A DNA stretch of 64,000 bases from an uncultured Pelagibacteraceae bacterium (GTDB lineage Bacteria; Pseudomonadota; Alphaproteobacteria; Pelagibacterales; Pelagibacteraceae): NCBI GenBank assembly GCA_902523495.1, contig CABYZU010000002.1, forward strand, positions 1 through 64,000. Reading direction: 5' to 3'. Below are positions 1 through 9,386 of the stretch, one piece after another. A program made the translations under genes and the position numbers. Below the pieces are notes generated by a model, which saw nothing but the letters and a program-made list of their open reading frames with translations, was not told the origin of the DNA and did not search any database. Each line of letters starts with the position of its first letter. Positions within the stretch are counted from its first letter, which is position 1.

Positions 1-1764
1 AACCATTCTCTGAGTAGCAGCACTTGGTTCTGAAGTCATTAAACTTACCACAACCATAGATACTAAGCTGACCGCTGAACCGAAGATACCAAATGTTAAC
101 TGTGTTATACCTAAGAATCCACTTCCGCCTGTTCTTACCCAAACTAGGTAACCAGCACCAGAAATTAATCCTAAAGCCATACCAGCTATAGCACCTTCTT
201 TGTTAGCTCTCTTCCACCATACACCAAGTACTAGTGGGAAGAACAGTCCTGACATCGCAAAGTCAAAAGCCCAGATTACTGAACCTAAGATACCTTGGAT
301 TTCAAGAGCTGCGATTGTTGCTCCTGCAAAACCAATTACTACAAGTAATACCCTTGCAACAACTAGTCTCTTCGCAGTCTCAGCTTTTGGATCGATGATC
401 TTATAGTAAACATCGTGTGAGATTGCGTTTGCAATTGCTAAAATCAAACCATCAGCTGTTGACATGGCAGCAGCCATACCTCCAGCAGCAACTAGACCTG
501 AGATTACATATGGTAATCCAGCTATTTCCGGAGTTGCTAACACAACGGCTTTACCACCCATGAAAAACTCGTTTAATTCAAGAGTTCCATTTCCGTTAAA
601 GTCGCTTACAAACATCAAGTTTGCTTGGTTCCAGTTTTGATACCAATCTATCGCTTGAACATCAGTTATTGATTTACCGATAATACCTGTTGGTAGTGAC
701 GGATCAATCAATGACAACTTAGATAGTGTCGCTAACATTGGAGCAGAAGAATAAAGTAGGAATATAAAGAATAATGACCAACCTACTGATTTTCTAGCTG
801 CTTTTACGCTTGGAGTAGTAAAATATCTCATCATAACGTGAGGCAATGAAGCTGTTCCCATCATCATCGCTAACGCTAATGAAATAAATGCCCAAGGTGT
901 TGCGTTCACCGCTGAGTGAGCTTTAGTTATTCCAGCCAAACCTTTTGGTACTTCTTTTAGATTTTCAGCAGAGTTTTTAACAAAACCAAACTGAGCCTCT
1001 AATTCAGCTATTCTAGAAACTTCATCAGCTAACATGAAGTGTGGGAAGAAACCCGCACCCATTTTATTACTGATCCAGAATACTGGTAATAAGTAAGCTA
1101 TGATTAGTACGATATATTGAGCTACCTGTGTCCAAGTTACCCCTCTCATACCGCCAAGCATTGAACAAAGTAAGATGCTTATTAGTCCAACGTATACAGC
1201 GTATTGAAATGGAATATCCAGTGCAACAGATGCAATTGTACCTGTGGCGTTAATTTGTGCAGTCACATAAGTAAATGAAGCAACAGTTAAAACTACTACT
1301 GCCATGAATCTACTTAAATTACCACCGTATCTTGTACCTATAAAATCTGGAACTGTGTAACAGCCAAATTTTCTTAAGTAAGGTGCTAATAGTGATGCAA
1401 CTAATACATATCCACCAGTCCAACCTACAAGTAGTGCCATATATCCGTAACCTTTAAAGTAAATACCACCAGCCATTGCAACGAATGAGGCACCAGACAT
1501 CCAGTCTGCTGCTGTCGCCATTCCGTTGAACACGGTTGGTACTTGTCTTCCAGCTACGTAATAAGCATCTGCTTGCGCTGTACGTGATAGATAACCAATT
1601 ATTGCATAGATGGCTACTGTGAAGGCAACGAAACAAATACCAATTGTTTTCGCTGTCATACCCATCTGTTCGGCAATCGACATAATGATTATGAAACCTA
1701 AAAATCCTCCTGTATAGATTCCATAAACCTTAGGTAAATTGTCTATAAAATTACCTTTTAGCAT
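1..1764 (-). CDS. Sodium/solute symporter large subunit, VC_2705/ActP type (3' end cut by window edge)
   Basis: This is an inner-membrane sodium:solute symporter of the SSS family, most like the VC_2705/acetate permease branch. The reverse-strand frame stays open from an ATG at 1764 to base 1 and encodes many hydrophobic segments. Near the visible end it reads SLMTSEPSAATQRMV, which resembles the region just before the C-terminus of this family, so only a short tail should be missing. A 12-residue EF-hand-like loop (DFNGNGTLELNE) lies at 568-603. The start overlaps the stop of the DUF4212 gene by one base (TAATG), indicating translational coupling. That pairing with a small DUF4212 subunit is typical of this transporter class. 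Substrate is unproven: acetate or another short organic acid is likely, and acs lies close by. Confidence 0.9.
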   Translation of the reverse strand, partial: MLKGNFIDNLPKVYGIYTGGFLGFIIIMSIAEQMGMTAKTIGICFVAFTVAIYAIIGYLSRTAQADAYYVAGRQVPTVFNGMATAADWMSGASFVAMAGGIYFKGYGYMALLVGWTGGYVLVASLLAPYLRKFGCYTVPDFIGTRYGGNLSRFMAVVVLTVASFTYVTAQINATGTIASVALDIPFQYAVYVGLISILLCSMLGGMRGVTWTQVAQYIVLIIAYLLPVFWISNKMGAGFFPHFMLADEVSRIAELEAQFGFVKNSAENLKEVPKGLAGITKAHSAVNATPWAFISLALAMMMGTASLPHVMMRYFTTPSVKAARKSVGWSLFFIFLLYSSAPMLATLSKLSLIDPSLPTGIIGKSITDVQAIDWYQNWNQANLMFVSDFNGNGTLELNEFFMGGKAVVLATPEIAGLPYVISGLVAAGGMAAAMSTADGLILAIANAISHDVYYKIIDPKAETAKRLVVARVLLVVIGFAGATIAALEIQGILGSVIWAFDFAMSGLFFPLVLGVWWKRANKEGAIAGMALGLISGAGYLVWVRTGGSGFLGITQLTFGIFGSAVSLVSMVVVSLMTSEPSAATQRMV

Positions 1765-2024
1765 TAGTCATCTCCTCTCTCACTAAAGCCAAACTCTTCA
1801 TCAATTTTTTCTTGTCTATTCGCAAACCAGAAAATTAGTATCACGAAAATTCCAAGAGAACCTTGACAAGTGAACCAATAAGTCAACGGATAACCAAATG
1901 GTCCCGTAACATCGTTCATTTCAGCCCCGAATAAGAAGATGCCAATTGAGAAAACGAACCAAATTGCTAGCGTCATAATCAGCAAGCCTTTGGATTTTTC
2001 CCAGTGTTGTTCTTGTTTTGACAT
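1764..2024 (-). CDS. DUF4212 small subunit of sodium/solute symporter
   Basis: This 86-residue protein has two hydrophobic segments (about residues 14-35 and 46-67) with a charged C-terminal tail. The N-terminal pattern of a short charged stretch followed by W and K residues before the first helix, and the GYPLTYWF segment, fit DUF4212 (sodium/substrate symporter small subunit). It probably forms a complex with the large symporter encoded immediately downstream, with which it shares one base of stop/start overlap. The gene is first in the two-gene operon; the 104-base spacer to the divergent gene at 2129 should hold its promoter, but no clear motif was seen there. Confidence 0.88.
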   Translation of the reverse strand: MSKQEQHWEKSKGLLIMTLAIWFVFSIGIFLFGAEMNDVTGPFGYPLTYWFTCQGSLGIFVILIFWFANRQEKIDEEFGFSERGDD

Positions 2025-2128
2025 TTATACCTCTCTCTTTTTAGTTATAACTGGCGAAAACCATAACCATTATGAAATAGATTTAAAGTGTTAAAATTGG
2101 TAAATTTACTAGCCTTTTTTAGATATAA

Positions 2129-2773
2129 GTGTCAAAAATAGGGCTTTTTATGGGAAAATACAAATTAACTTGGAGAGACTTAACCTTGCATGATTTTAAG
2201 ACTTATCTATTCGCCATGTTTAAAGCTTTCATTCCTAAAGGGAAAATTAGTAATTTAGATCAACTTGAAGCTTTTATTCAAACAAAGTCCGCTTGGGTGA
2301 GCCAAGTCACTCTTTATGGGTATCTTAAAACCAGGATGGGAACTAGATATGTACTTCATTTTGAGAATGATACTTTCATGGACTCAGTTAACCTTGCTAA
2401 GTGGAATATTTATTCAGTTGCTCTCCAAGATCTTACATTCTTTACATTTTCAAAGCTTAAAGCAAATTTTAATTATCAAGATACTGAAAAGGCAAAAGAA
2501 ATTTTTTTAAAAATTTTAGATGACGAGACTACAAACAAAATGCCTACAGATATCATAGAAAATGCAAAAAAAGGTTTTGATGAAAGATTTCAGAATATCA
2601 ATTGGGATAATTATCACAAGGATTTACCGTTTAATCCTAGTGCATTATCGTTATACAAGTGGGCACCAATTGCTGATGATTTGAAGACGTTAGATCGTAA
2701 AATTGTTCTTAATTCAGTTATTTTAAAATGGGATGTTGTAAAAAAAGAATTCAAAGAGAGAATAAAGTTTTAA
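2129..2773 (+). CDS. Conserved-looking hypothetical protein
   Basis: I do not recognise a characterised family. The 214-residue product has no evident signal peptide or membrane helix and is rich in aromatic residues, with [12 protein letters not shown] near the N-terminus and two tryptophan-containing segments near the C-terminus. The start is uncertain: a GTG at 2129 gives MSKIGLF, and an ATG at 2150 would give MGKYKLTW. It is divergent from the symporter operon. It is convergent with acs, and the two stop codons share bases in TTAA at 2770-2773. No function is proposed. Confidence 0.7.
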   Translation: MSKIGLFMGKYKLTWRDLTLHDFKTYLFAMFKAFIPKGKISNLDQLEAFIQTKSAWVSQVTLYGYLKTRMGTRYVLHFENDTFMDSVNLAKWNIYSVALQDLTFFTFSKLKANFNYQDTEKAKEIFLKILDDETTNKMPTDIIENAKKGFDERFQNINWDNYHKDLPFNPSALSLYKWAPIADDLKTLDRKIVLNSVILKWDVVKKEFKERIKF

Positions 2774-4842
2774 ATATTTTTTCTATTATCTACCAAACTA
2801 TCTACAACAGTTGGATCAGCAAGAGTAGTTGTATCACCTAGTTGTCCATGTTCATTTGCTGCAATTTTTCTTAAAATTCTTCTCATAATTTTTCCAGACC
2901 TCGTTTTTGGAAGTCCTGGGGTAAAATGAATTAGATCTGGTGTTGCCAAAGGCCCTATTTGTTTTCTCACCCAAAGTTTTAGTTCTCTGTCTAAGTCGCC
3001 AGTCTCACTCTCTCCTGCGTTAAGTGTAACATAACAGTATAATCCATTTCCCTTAATATCATGAGGATATCCAACTACTGCAGCCTCAGCTACTTTTGGA
3101 TGTGCAACAAATGCGCTTTCAATTTCAGCTGTACCTAAATTATGTCCTGAAACAATAATCACATCATCAACTCTACCAGTGATCCAGTAGTAACCATCTT
3201 TATCTCTTTTACATCCGTCCCCAGTAAAATATTTTCCATCAAACTGTGAAAAATAAGTATCAATAAACCTCTGATGATCACCATATACCGTTCTCATTTG
3301 ACCAGGCCAAGATTGAGCTATACAAAGCCTACCTTCTCCCTCACCTTTTATTTCTTTTCCATCTTTATTAACTAACACCGGTTTAATTCCATAAAAAGGT
3401 TTTGTTGCTGATCCTGGTTTTAATGGAATAGCTCCAGTTTGTGGTGCAATAAGAATTCCCCCTGTTTCTGTCTGCCACCATGTGTCAACTATAGGACATT
3501 TTGAATTTCCAACAGTTTTATAATACCACATCCACGCTTCTGGATTTATTGGTTCTCCAACAGTTCCCAATAGTTTTAAGGATTTTCTAGAAGTTTTATT
3601 GACAGGGCCATTGCCCTCTCGCATTAAGGCTCTTATGGCAGTTGGTGCAGTATAAAAAGTATTTACTTTATACTTGTCTACTATTTGCCACCACCTTGAG
3701 CTATCAGGATAATTAGGAACACCTTCAAACATTATAGTGGTTGCTCCATTTGCAAGAGGGCCATAAATTATATAACTATGACCAGTTACCCATCCAATAT
3801 CGGCTGTGCACCAATAAATATCGTTTGGTTTATAATTAAAAATGTATTGATGAGTCATAGAAGCATAAACCATATATCCCCCGGTAGTATGCAGAACCCC
3901 TTTAGGTTTTCCAGTTGATCCTGATGTATAAAGAATAAATAAAGGATCTTCTGCATTCATTTCCTCAGGCTCAGAATGACTTGGAACATCTTTTATCAAA
4001 TCATGATACCAAACATCTCGATCTTCATTCCAGAACACATAGTTACCAGTTCTCTTCACTACAATACATTTTTTGACGTCTGGGCAATTTGATAAAGCTT
4101 CATCTGTTGTTGCTTTCAGAGGAATAGTCTTACCTCCCCTCACTCCTTCATCAGCAGTAATTATATATTCAGATTTACAATCATTAACTCTTCCTGAGAT
4201 TGATTCTGCAGAAAAACCACCAAAAATTATCGAGTGTACTGCACCTATTCTTGCACAAGCCAACATTAAGATTGCTAATTCAGGAATCATTGTCAGATAA
4301 ATAGTTACACGATCACCTTTTTGTATTCCTAATTTTTTTAAGCCATTAGCAGCTTTTGAAACCTTTTGATGTAATTGTTTGTAAGAAATTTTTTGAGTAT
4401 CCTTTGGATCATCACCTACCCAAATAATTGCAGTTTTGTCTTTTTTATCTTTCAAATGACGATCAATACAGTTAACTGACGCATTTAAGGTACCATCTTC
4501 AAACCACTTAATCCTCACTTCATCTTTGCTATACTTCACGTCCTTTATCTTTTTGTAAGGCTTTATCCACGTAATTCTTTTTCCCTCTTTTTTCCAAAAT
4601 GTATTATTATTTTTAATAGATTCAGAATATTTTTTTTGATACTGAGATTTATTTGCTAGACTTCTTTTAATCCACTCAGGTTTAATCTTAATTATTTGTT
4701 CCTTAGTGGATAATTCAATTTTTTTACTTTTAGATTTTTTTTTGTAGGTTTTTTTAGCTTTCGATATTCTGCTTATTTTCCTCTTTTTTTTTTGAATATT
4801 TTTTTTAGCTTTTTTGTTTTTTGATTTTTTTTTCTTTGGCAT
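2770..4842 (-). CDS. acs: Acetyl-CoA synthetase with a lysine-rich N-terminal extension
   Basis: Acs activates acetate with ATP and CoA to acetyl-CoA in the cytoplasm. The 690-residue protein has the ANL signature [19 protein letters not shown], the [10 protein letters not shown] motif, the hinge region [16 protein letters not shown], and the C-terminal [11 protein letters not shown] containing the lysine usually controlled by acetylation. The usual Acs N-terminus begins around [10 protein letters not shown] (about residue 53), preceded here by about 45 extra residues that are mostly Lys. No other ATG, GTG or TTG was found between that extension and the conserved part, so the extension appears to be truly translated. 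The nearby symporter might supply acetate (inference). Confidence 0.96.
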   Translation of the reverse strand: MPKKKKSKNKKAKKNIQKKKRKISRISKAKKTYKKKSKSKKIELSTKEQIIKIKPEWIKRSLANKSQYQKKYSESIKNNNTFWKKEGKRITWIKPYKKIKDVKYSKDEVRIKWFEDGTLNASVNCIDRHLKDKKDKTAIIWVGDDPKDTQKISYKQLHQKVSKAANGLKKLGIQKGDRVTIYLTMIPELAILMLACARIGAVHSIIFGGFSAESISGRVNDCKSEYIITADEGVRGGKTIPLKATTDEALSNCPDVKKCIVVKRTGNYVFWNEDRDVWYHDLIKDVPSHSEPEEMNAEDPLFILYTSGSTGKPKGVLHTTGGYMVYASMTHQYIFNYKPNDIYWCTADIGWVTGHSYIIYGPLANGATTIMFEGVPNYPDSSRWWQIVDKYKVNTFYTAPTAIRALMREGNGPVNKTSRKSLKLLGTVGEPINPEAWMWYYKTVGNSKCPIVDTWWQTETGGILIAPQTGAIPLKPGSATKPFYGIKPVLVNKDGKEIKGEGEGRLCIAQSWPGQMRTVYGDHQRFIDTYFSQFDGKYFTGDGCKRDKDGYYWITGRVDDVIIVSGHNLGTAEIESAFVAHPKVAEAAVVGYPHDIKGNGLYCYVTLNAGESETGDLDRELKLWVRKQIGPLATPDLIHFTPGLPKTRSGKIMRRILRKIAANEHGQLGDTTTLADPTVVDSLVDNRKNI

Positions 4843-4846
4843 ATAT

Positions 4847-5260
4847 TTAAAATTTACTCATCTTATTTAAAATCTTCCAGCTTTTAGAGTCAATAGACAT
4901 TACAGATAATCTGCTTTGTTTAATTAGAGATAAATGGCTTAAATCCTTGTTTTTTTTTATATCTTCCAAAGTTACTGGTTTATCTAATTTTTTTAAAAAT
5001 TTAACAGTTACTGCTACAAACTTCCCAGATTTATCTGTTCTGTCAATGAAATGCTCTTTCACAACCTCTACTATTCCCACAATTTCTTTCCCAATATTTG
5101 AATGATAAAAAAAACACTGGTCTCCCTTTTTCATATTTTTAAGATTTTTGGCTGCTTGATAATTTCTTACACCATCCCAAGGCGCTCCTTTTGGACCAGC
5201 TTTTTTTTGTTGATCAATTGACCATACATCGGGTTCCGATTTGAGTAACCAATATTGCAT
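4847..5260 (-). CDS. EVE-domain protein
   Basis: This 137-residue protein begins [16 protein letters not shown] and continues with [13 protein letters not shown] and [10 protein letters not shown], the hallmarks of the EVE domain (PUA-like fold, thymocyte nuclear protein 1 family). EVE domains are thought to bind modified bases in nucleic acid; the exact target in bacteria of this type is not settled. The whole protein is the domain, which is the normal length for free-standing bacterial members. It starts on the last base of tsaD's stop region (TAATG overlap at 5260) and probably shares its transcript. Confidence 0.93.
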   Translation of the reverse strand: MQYWLLKSEPDVWSIDQQKKAGPKGAPWDGVRNYQAAKNLKNMKKGDQCFFYHSNIGKEIVGIVEVVKEHFIDRTDKSGKFVAVTVKFLKKLDKPVTLEDIKKNKDLSHLSLIKQSRLSVMSIDSKSWKILNKMSKF

Positions 5261-6333
5261 TATAATTTTACTCCAGCTCCTTTTAAAAAACTCGCTTTAT
5301 CATCTAATGGCCATCTTGGTTTTGCTGGATAATCTAGATCATTAAACTGTTTTAACTTAAATTTTTCTAAACCTACCATTCCAATCATTGCAGCATTATC
5401 ACCACAAAGGTCAATTGGAGGAAATATACTTAAATAATTTTTTTCTTCGCATAAATTAATTAACATTGATCTAATTTTTTTATTTGCTGCAACACCACCA
5501 GCTACAACAAAAACTTTTTTTTTAAGAGTTTTGTTTTTTTCAAATTGTTTAAAAGCAATTTTGGTTTTTTTAGATAATATTTCTTCGATAGTCTTTTGAA
5601 ACGATGCTGCTAAATCAAATTTTTCTTGTTCTGTTTTGATAGTTTTATTTATCTTTAAAACTGCTGTTTTTAGTCCAGCAAAAGATAAATTGCATCCACC
5701 TTTATTGAAAATTGGTTTTGGCAAATCATATTTTTCTGGATCACCTTTTTTAGCCAAAATTTCGATTTGTGGTCCACCTGGAAATTCGACCCCTAAAAGT
5801 TTAGCTGTTTTATCAAATGCTTCACCTAAAGCATCATCAATAGTTGTTCCCAACCTTTTATATTTGCCTAAACTTTGAACATCAAGATACTGTGAGTGTC
5901 CTCCAGATATTAAAAGTAGTAAATACGGATAATCTAGCGATGAATTTATTTTGGGACTTAGTGCATGGCCCTCAAGATGATTTACAGCAATAAAAGGTTT
6001 GTTTGTTATCGATGCAAAAGTTTTTGCAAAATTTAAACCAACTGATAAACACACAATAAGTCCAGGCCCCGCTGTGCAAGCTATTGCATCAATTTCCTCT
6101 ATTTTTTTTCCACTTTCACTTATTGCTTTTTGAACAATTAAATCTATTTTTTCTATATGAGATCTAGCTGCTAATTCGGGAACAACCCCACCAAAATCTC
6201 TGTGAACTTCTACCTGACTTGATATAATATTTGATAATATAATAGGTAATCCTTGTTCATTTTCAGATATCAAAGAGGCCGCCGTTTCATCACAACTAGA
6301 CTCTATTCCAAGAATTAAGGGTTTTTTACTCAT
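5260..6333 (-). CDS. tsaD: tRNA N6-adenosine threonylcarbamoyltransferase
   Basis: TsaD transfers the threonylcarbamoyl group to A37 of ANN-decoding tRNAs (t6A), working with TsaB and TsaE. The 357-residue protein begins LILGIESSCDETAASL and has the metal-binding VNHLEGHAL histidines near residue 115 and the LISGGHSQ motif near 145. The C-terminal part contains VAGGVAANKKIR and CGDNAAMIG, typical of the ASKHA-fold family. Length matches the family norm. The start is an ATG 56 bases from the divergent hemC gene, so the two share a short promoter region that contains the 10-bp palindrome ATTGTACAAT (6351-6360). Confidence 0.97.
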   Translation of the reverse strand: MSKKPLILGIESSCDETAASLISENEQGLPIILSNIISSQVEVHRDFGGVVPELAARSHIEKIDLIVQKAISESGKKIEEIDAIACTAGPGLIVCLSVGLNFAKTFASITNKPFIAVNHLEGHALSPKINSSLDYPYLLLLISGGHSQYLDVQSLGKYKRLGTTIDDALGEAFDKTAKLLGVEFPGGPQIEILAKKGDPEKYDLPKPIFNKGGCNLSFAGLKTAVLKINKTIKTEQEKFDLAASFQKTIEEILSKKTKIAFKQFEKNKTLKKKVFVVAGGVAANKKIRSMLINLCEEKNYLSIFPPIDLCGDNAAMIGMVGLEKFKLKQFNDLDYPAKPRWPLDDKASFLKGAGVKL

Positions 6334-6389
6334 TCAAATAGTTTTTAATAATTGTACAATCCCAATACAAGTAAGAAATAAATTTATTT

Positions 6390-7307
6390 ATGAGTAAAAA
6401 AATTATTATTGGATCAAGAAGCAGCAAGTTAGCTTTGTTATATGCACAAAAAGTAAGAGATAAAATTATAAATAATACTGATTTTACAGAGCGAGATATT
6501 GCTATAAAAAAAATAACCACCAAAGGTGATGAGTTTAAAGATGTGAGATTGTCAGAGTTTGGGGGTAAAGGATTATTTTCAAGTAATATTGAAAATGAGC
6601 TTAAGCATAAAAATATTGATATAGCTGTTCATGCTCTTAAAGATATGCCTGCTTCAGAGACAGAAGGCCTTACTACAGATACATTTTTAAAAAGAAATGA
6701 TCCAAGAGAAATCCTTATTACACTTAATAAAAAAAAATTAAGCGAATTAAAAATCAATTCTATTATTGGTACTTCTTCTTTTCGGAGAGAGTATCAAATA
6801 AAAAAAATTAGATCAGATATTCAATGTAAGCTTATTAGAGGTAATGTTGACACAAGATTAAAAAAATTAAAAGATGGATTATATGATGCAATAATTTTAT
6901 CTTATGCAGGAATTAAATCTTTAGAGTTTGATAGTGAAATTTCAGAGGTATTTCCACCAGAAAAAATAATTCCTAGTGCTGGACAAGGTATAATAGCACT
7001 TCAATGCAGAGAACAAGATGAAAAAATAACCTCAATTTTGAAAAAAATAAATCATGATGAAACATTTATGAGAGCGCATAGCGAAAGAAATGTCTTGAAA
7101 GTTTTAGAAGGTGATTGTGAAACAGCTGTTGGAGCTTATTCAAAAATAGAGGGGAGCAAAATCACTTTAGAGGCTGAACTTTTCTCACTCGACGGTTCAG
7201 AAAGATTTTATGAAAAAAAAACTGGTAGAGTAGAAGATTATAGTAAAATAGGCAGAGAAGTTGGTGAAATTTTAAAATCAAAATCTAATAATTCTTATAA
7301 AAGATAA
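6390..7307 (+). CDS. hemC: Hydroxymethylbilane synthase (porphobilinogen deaminase)
   Basis: HemC joins four porphobilinogen units into hydroxymethylbilane during haem synthesis. The 305-residue protein starts IIIGSRSSKLAL and carries AVHALKDMP (substrate/cofactor site), the GTSSFRRE segment, and VLEGDCETAVGAY whose cysteine holds the dipyrromethane cofactor. It is followed after one base by hemD, the next pathway enzyme, so the two are co-transcribed. The position next to divergent tsaD is common in alphaproteobacteria. Confidence 0.97.
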   Translation: MSKKIIIGSRSSKLALLYAQKVRDKIINNTDFTERDIAIKKITTKGDEFKDVRLSEFGGKGLFSSNIENELKHKNIDIAVHALKDMPASETEGLTTDTFLKRNDPREILITLNKKKLSELKINSIIGTSSFRREYQIKKIRSDIQCKLIRGNVDTRLKKLKDGLYDAIILSYAGIKSLEFDSEISEVFPPEKIIPSAGQGIIALQCREQDEKITSILKKINHDETFMRAHSERNVLKVLEGDCETAVGAYSKIEGSKITLEAELFSLDGSERFYEKKTGRVEDYSKIGREVGEILKSKSNNSYKR

Positions 7308-7308
7308 T

Positions 7309-8007
7309 ATGCATATTTTATTAACAAGACCTTTAGAAGATTGTTCTGAAATGATTATTAAATTTCAGTCTCTGGGTCATCAGGTTTCTCATCTTCCGTT
7401 ATTAAGTGTAGAGAAAATAGTTTATGAAAAAATTGATTTTACAGATTATGACGGGATCATCTTTACAAGTGCTAATGCTGTAAAATTTTTAAATCTAAAT
7501 GAAATTAATAAAAAAATTAGATGTTTTTGTGTTGGAGAGGCTACTGAAAAAAAAGCTAGAAAATTAGGTTTTCAAAATACAATTGCTGCAGGGGGAAACG
7601 TTTCAAATTTAAAGGAATTAATTATACAAAATTATAATTCATCAACTGGAAATCTACTTTATATAAGTGGAGAAAAAATATCAGCAAACCTAGATCAAGA
7701 ATTATCAAAGGAAGGCTATAAAATTAAAAGAATTATAAACTATAGAATTAATCATAATAAAAATTTTAGTGAACAATTTATAAAAGAATTAAAAAAAGAT
7801 ATGCCTAATATGGTCTATATATACTCTCAAAATAGTGCACATAGTTTTTTAAATTTTATCAAATTTCATCAATTAGAAACTCTTTGCATGGACACGAATT
7901 TAATGTGTATAGGTGAAAAAACCTCGTCAATATTGAATGAAATTAAATGGAAAAAAATATTTCTTTTTAATCCTGGTGAAGAGGAGTTTTTGTTATATAA
8001 AATTTAG
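7309..8007 (+). CDS. hemD: Uroporphyrinogen-III synthase
   Basis: HemD cyclises hydroxymethylbilane to uroporphyrinogen III. The family is poorly conserved. This 232-residue protein shows the expected start (ILLTRPLEDC), the segment DGIIFTSANAVKFL around residue 49, CFCVGEATEKKARKLGF near 79, and a second half with LLYISGEKI and VYIYSQNSA, corresponding to the two-domain fold. Position directly after hemC supports the call. It ends two bases before the mechanosensitive-channel gene. Confidence 0.92.
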   Translation: MHILLTRPLEDCSEMIIKFQSLGHQVSHLPLLSVEKIVYEKIDFTDYDGIIFTSANAVKFLNLNEINKKIRCFCVGEATEKKARKLGFQNTIAAGGNVSNLKELIIQNYNSSTGNLLYISGEKISANLDQELSKEGYKIKRIINYRINHNKNFSEQFIKELKKDMPNMVYIYSQNSAHSFLNFIKFHQLETLCMDTNLMCIGEKTSSILNEIKWKKIFLFNPGEEEFLLYKI

Positions 8008-8009
8008 AA

Positions 8010-9095
8010 ATGGAAATAATAAATAATTTTTCTGAAATATTTTTATCTGTTTGGAGTAGAGGAATTCTTGGGGTAGATATTTTTCAAATATTAATTGGTA
8101 TTCTTATATTCTTAGTGTTTCTAGTTTTTCGGGGGTTAATAAGTAGATTAGTTATTAAAAAATTAGAACTTATTTCAAAAAAAACTACGAACAAACTAGA
8201 TGACACTTTTGTTCGCTCTCTTGAGGGACCAGCTAGATTTTTACCTATTGTTCTGGGCTTCTTTATAGCTAGCTACTATATGACATTTACATCCGAAGGC
8301 AGAGATATAGTGGATACAATTAATAGAACGTTAATAACAATCTTAATATTTTGGGTTATCCATCAAATAATTGAGCCTATATCTTATATATTAAGTGGAT
8401 TAGACAGACTTTTAACAAGAGAACTTATTGGATGGATAATTAAATCATTAAAAATATTAATTTTTATTTTAGGTTTAGCAGCTGTGCTTGAATTATGGGG
8501 CATTAAAATTGGTCCAATTATTGCAGGGCTTGGTTTATTTGGCGTTGCTGTTGCTTTAGGTGCACAGGATCTTTTTAAAAATTTAATATCTGGAATTTTA
8601 GTTTTAGTGGAGAAAAGATTTAAAATTGGAGACTGGATACGGGTTGAGGGAATTATTGAGGGAATTGTTGAAAAAATTGGATTTAGATCAACTACGATAA
8701 GAAAGTTTGATAAATCCCTAGCAATCATACCCAATTTTCAATTTGCAGAAAATGCTGTCATTAATAATAGTGCTAAAAATAATTGGGCAATTAGCTGGAT
8801 CATAACTCTCCAATATGACTCTACTGTTGATCAATTGAAAACTATTAGAAATGAAATTGAGGCTTACATTAATAGTAGTGAAGATTATGACACAAAAGTT
8901 GGCGTAGCCGTAAGAGTGGATAAATTTTCAGATAGCTCAATTGATATGTATGTTCGTTGTTTTACAAAGTCAAATAGTTGGAATGAGTGGCTGTCAGTAA
9001 AAGAGAGATTGGCGATTGAAATTAAAAACATAGTAGAGAAGAATAAAGCATCCTTTGCATTTCCAAGTTCATCTGTCTACATTGAAAAAAAATGA
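8010..9095 (+). CDS. MscS-family mechanosensitive ion channel
   Basis: This is a small-conductance mechanosensitive channel homologue of 361 residues. It has an N-terminal hydrophobic segment (residues 20-45), two more near 75-120, and a pore-lining helix around 170-190 with the alternating Gly/Ala pattern GLGLFGVAVALGAQDLFKN, which matches TM3 of MscS. The beta domain follows (LVEKRFKIGDWIRVEG, then FRSTTIRKFD and the IPNFQF segment), then a C-terminal alpha/beta domain. It should release solutes upon hypo-osmotic shock in the inner membrane. It overlaps the YggT gene by four bases. Confidence 0.94.
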   Translation: MEIINNFSEIFLSVWSRGILGVDIFQILIGILIFLVFLVFRGLISRLVIKKLELISKKTTNKLDDTFVRSLEGPARFLPIVLGFFIASYYMTFTSEGRDIVDTINRTLITILIFWVIHQIIEPISYILSGLDRLLTRELIGWIIKSLKILIFILGLAAVLELWGIKIGPIIAGLGLFGVAVALGAQDLFKNLISGILVLVEKRFKIGDWIRVEGIIEGIVEKIGFRSTTIRKFDKSLAIIPNFQFAENAVINNSAKNNWAISWIITLQYDSTVDQLKTIRNEIEAYINSSEDYDTKVGVAVRVDKFSDSSIDMYVRCFTKSNSWNEWLSVKERLAIEIKNIVEKNKASFAFPSSSVYIEKK

Positions 9096-9382
9096 TAGCT
9101 ATTTTTTATTTGGCTTTACAAATTTTAAAGCTCTACTCTTATGTAGTTATTGCCAATGTAGCTATAAGTTGGTTAATTGCTTTTAATATATTGAATACTC
9201 AAAATAGATTTGTTTATTCTATACTAGAGTTAACTTATCGCTTAACAGACCCGTTTTTAATTAGAATAAGACGTTTTTTACCAAATTTAGGATCTTTAGA
9301 TATTTCACCCATAATATTACTTCTATTGATTTGGTTTATAGAAATGTGTATGAAGCTCTACATCGCACCCATAATATTTTAA
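9092..9382 (+). CDS. YggT family membrane protein
   Basis: This 96-residue protein has two hydrophobic helices (about residues 10-35 and 67-90). Between them lies a segment containing TYRLTDPFLIRIRRFLPNLG and then DISPIILLLLIW, which is the diagnostic pattern of the YggT family (DPxLxPIRRxxPxxGxxDxSPI). Members are linked to osmotic/ion adaptation and to division-site or thylakoid biogenesis, without a defined biochemical role. The overlap with the MscS gene (ATGA) fits a membrane-stress role, which is inference. Confidence 0.92.
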   Translation: MIAIFYLALQILKLYSYVVIANVAISWLIAFNILNTQNRFVYSILELTYRLTDPFLIRIRRFLPNLGSLDISPIILLLLIWFIEMCMKLYIAPIIF

Positions 9383-9386
9383 ACTT

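Noticed and set aside
1454-1636. Small open frame on the minus strand inside the symporter gene
   Set aside because: It lies in another frame of the well-supported symporter and its translation shows no family pattern.
6351-6360. ATTGTACAAT, a 10-bp palindrome between tsaD and hemC
   Set aside because: Too short and AT-rich to claim as an operator; noted only in the tsaD entry.
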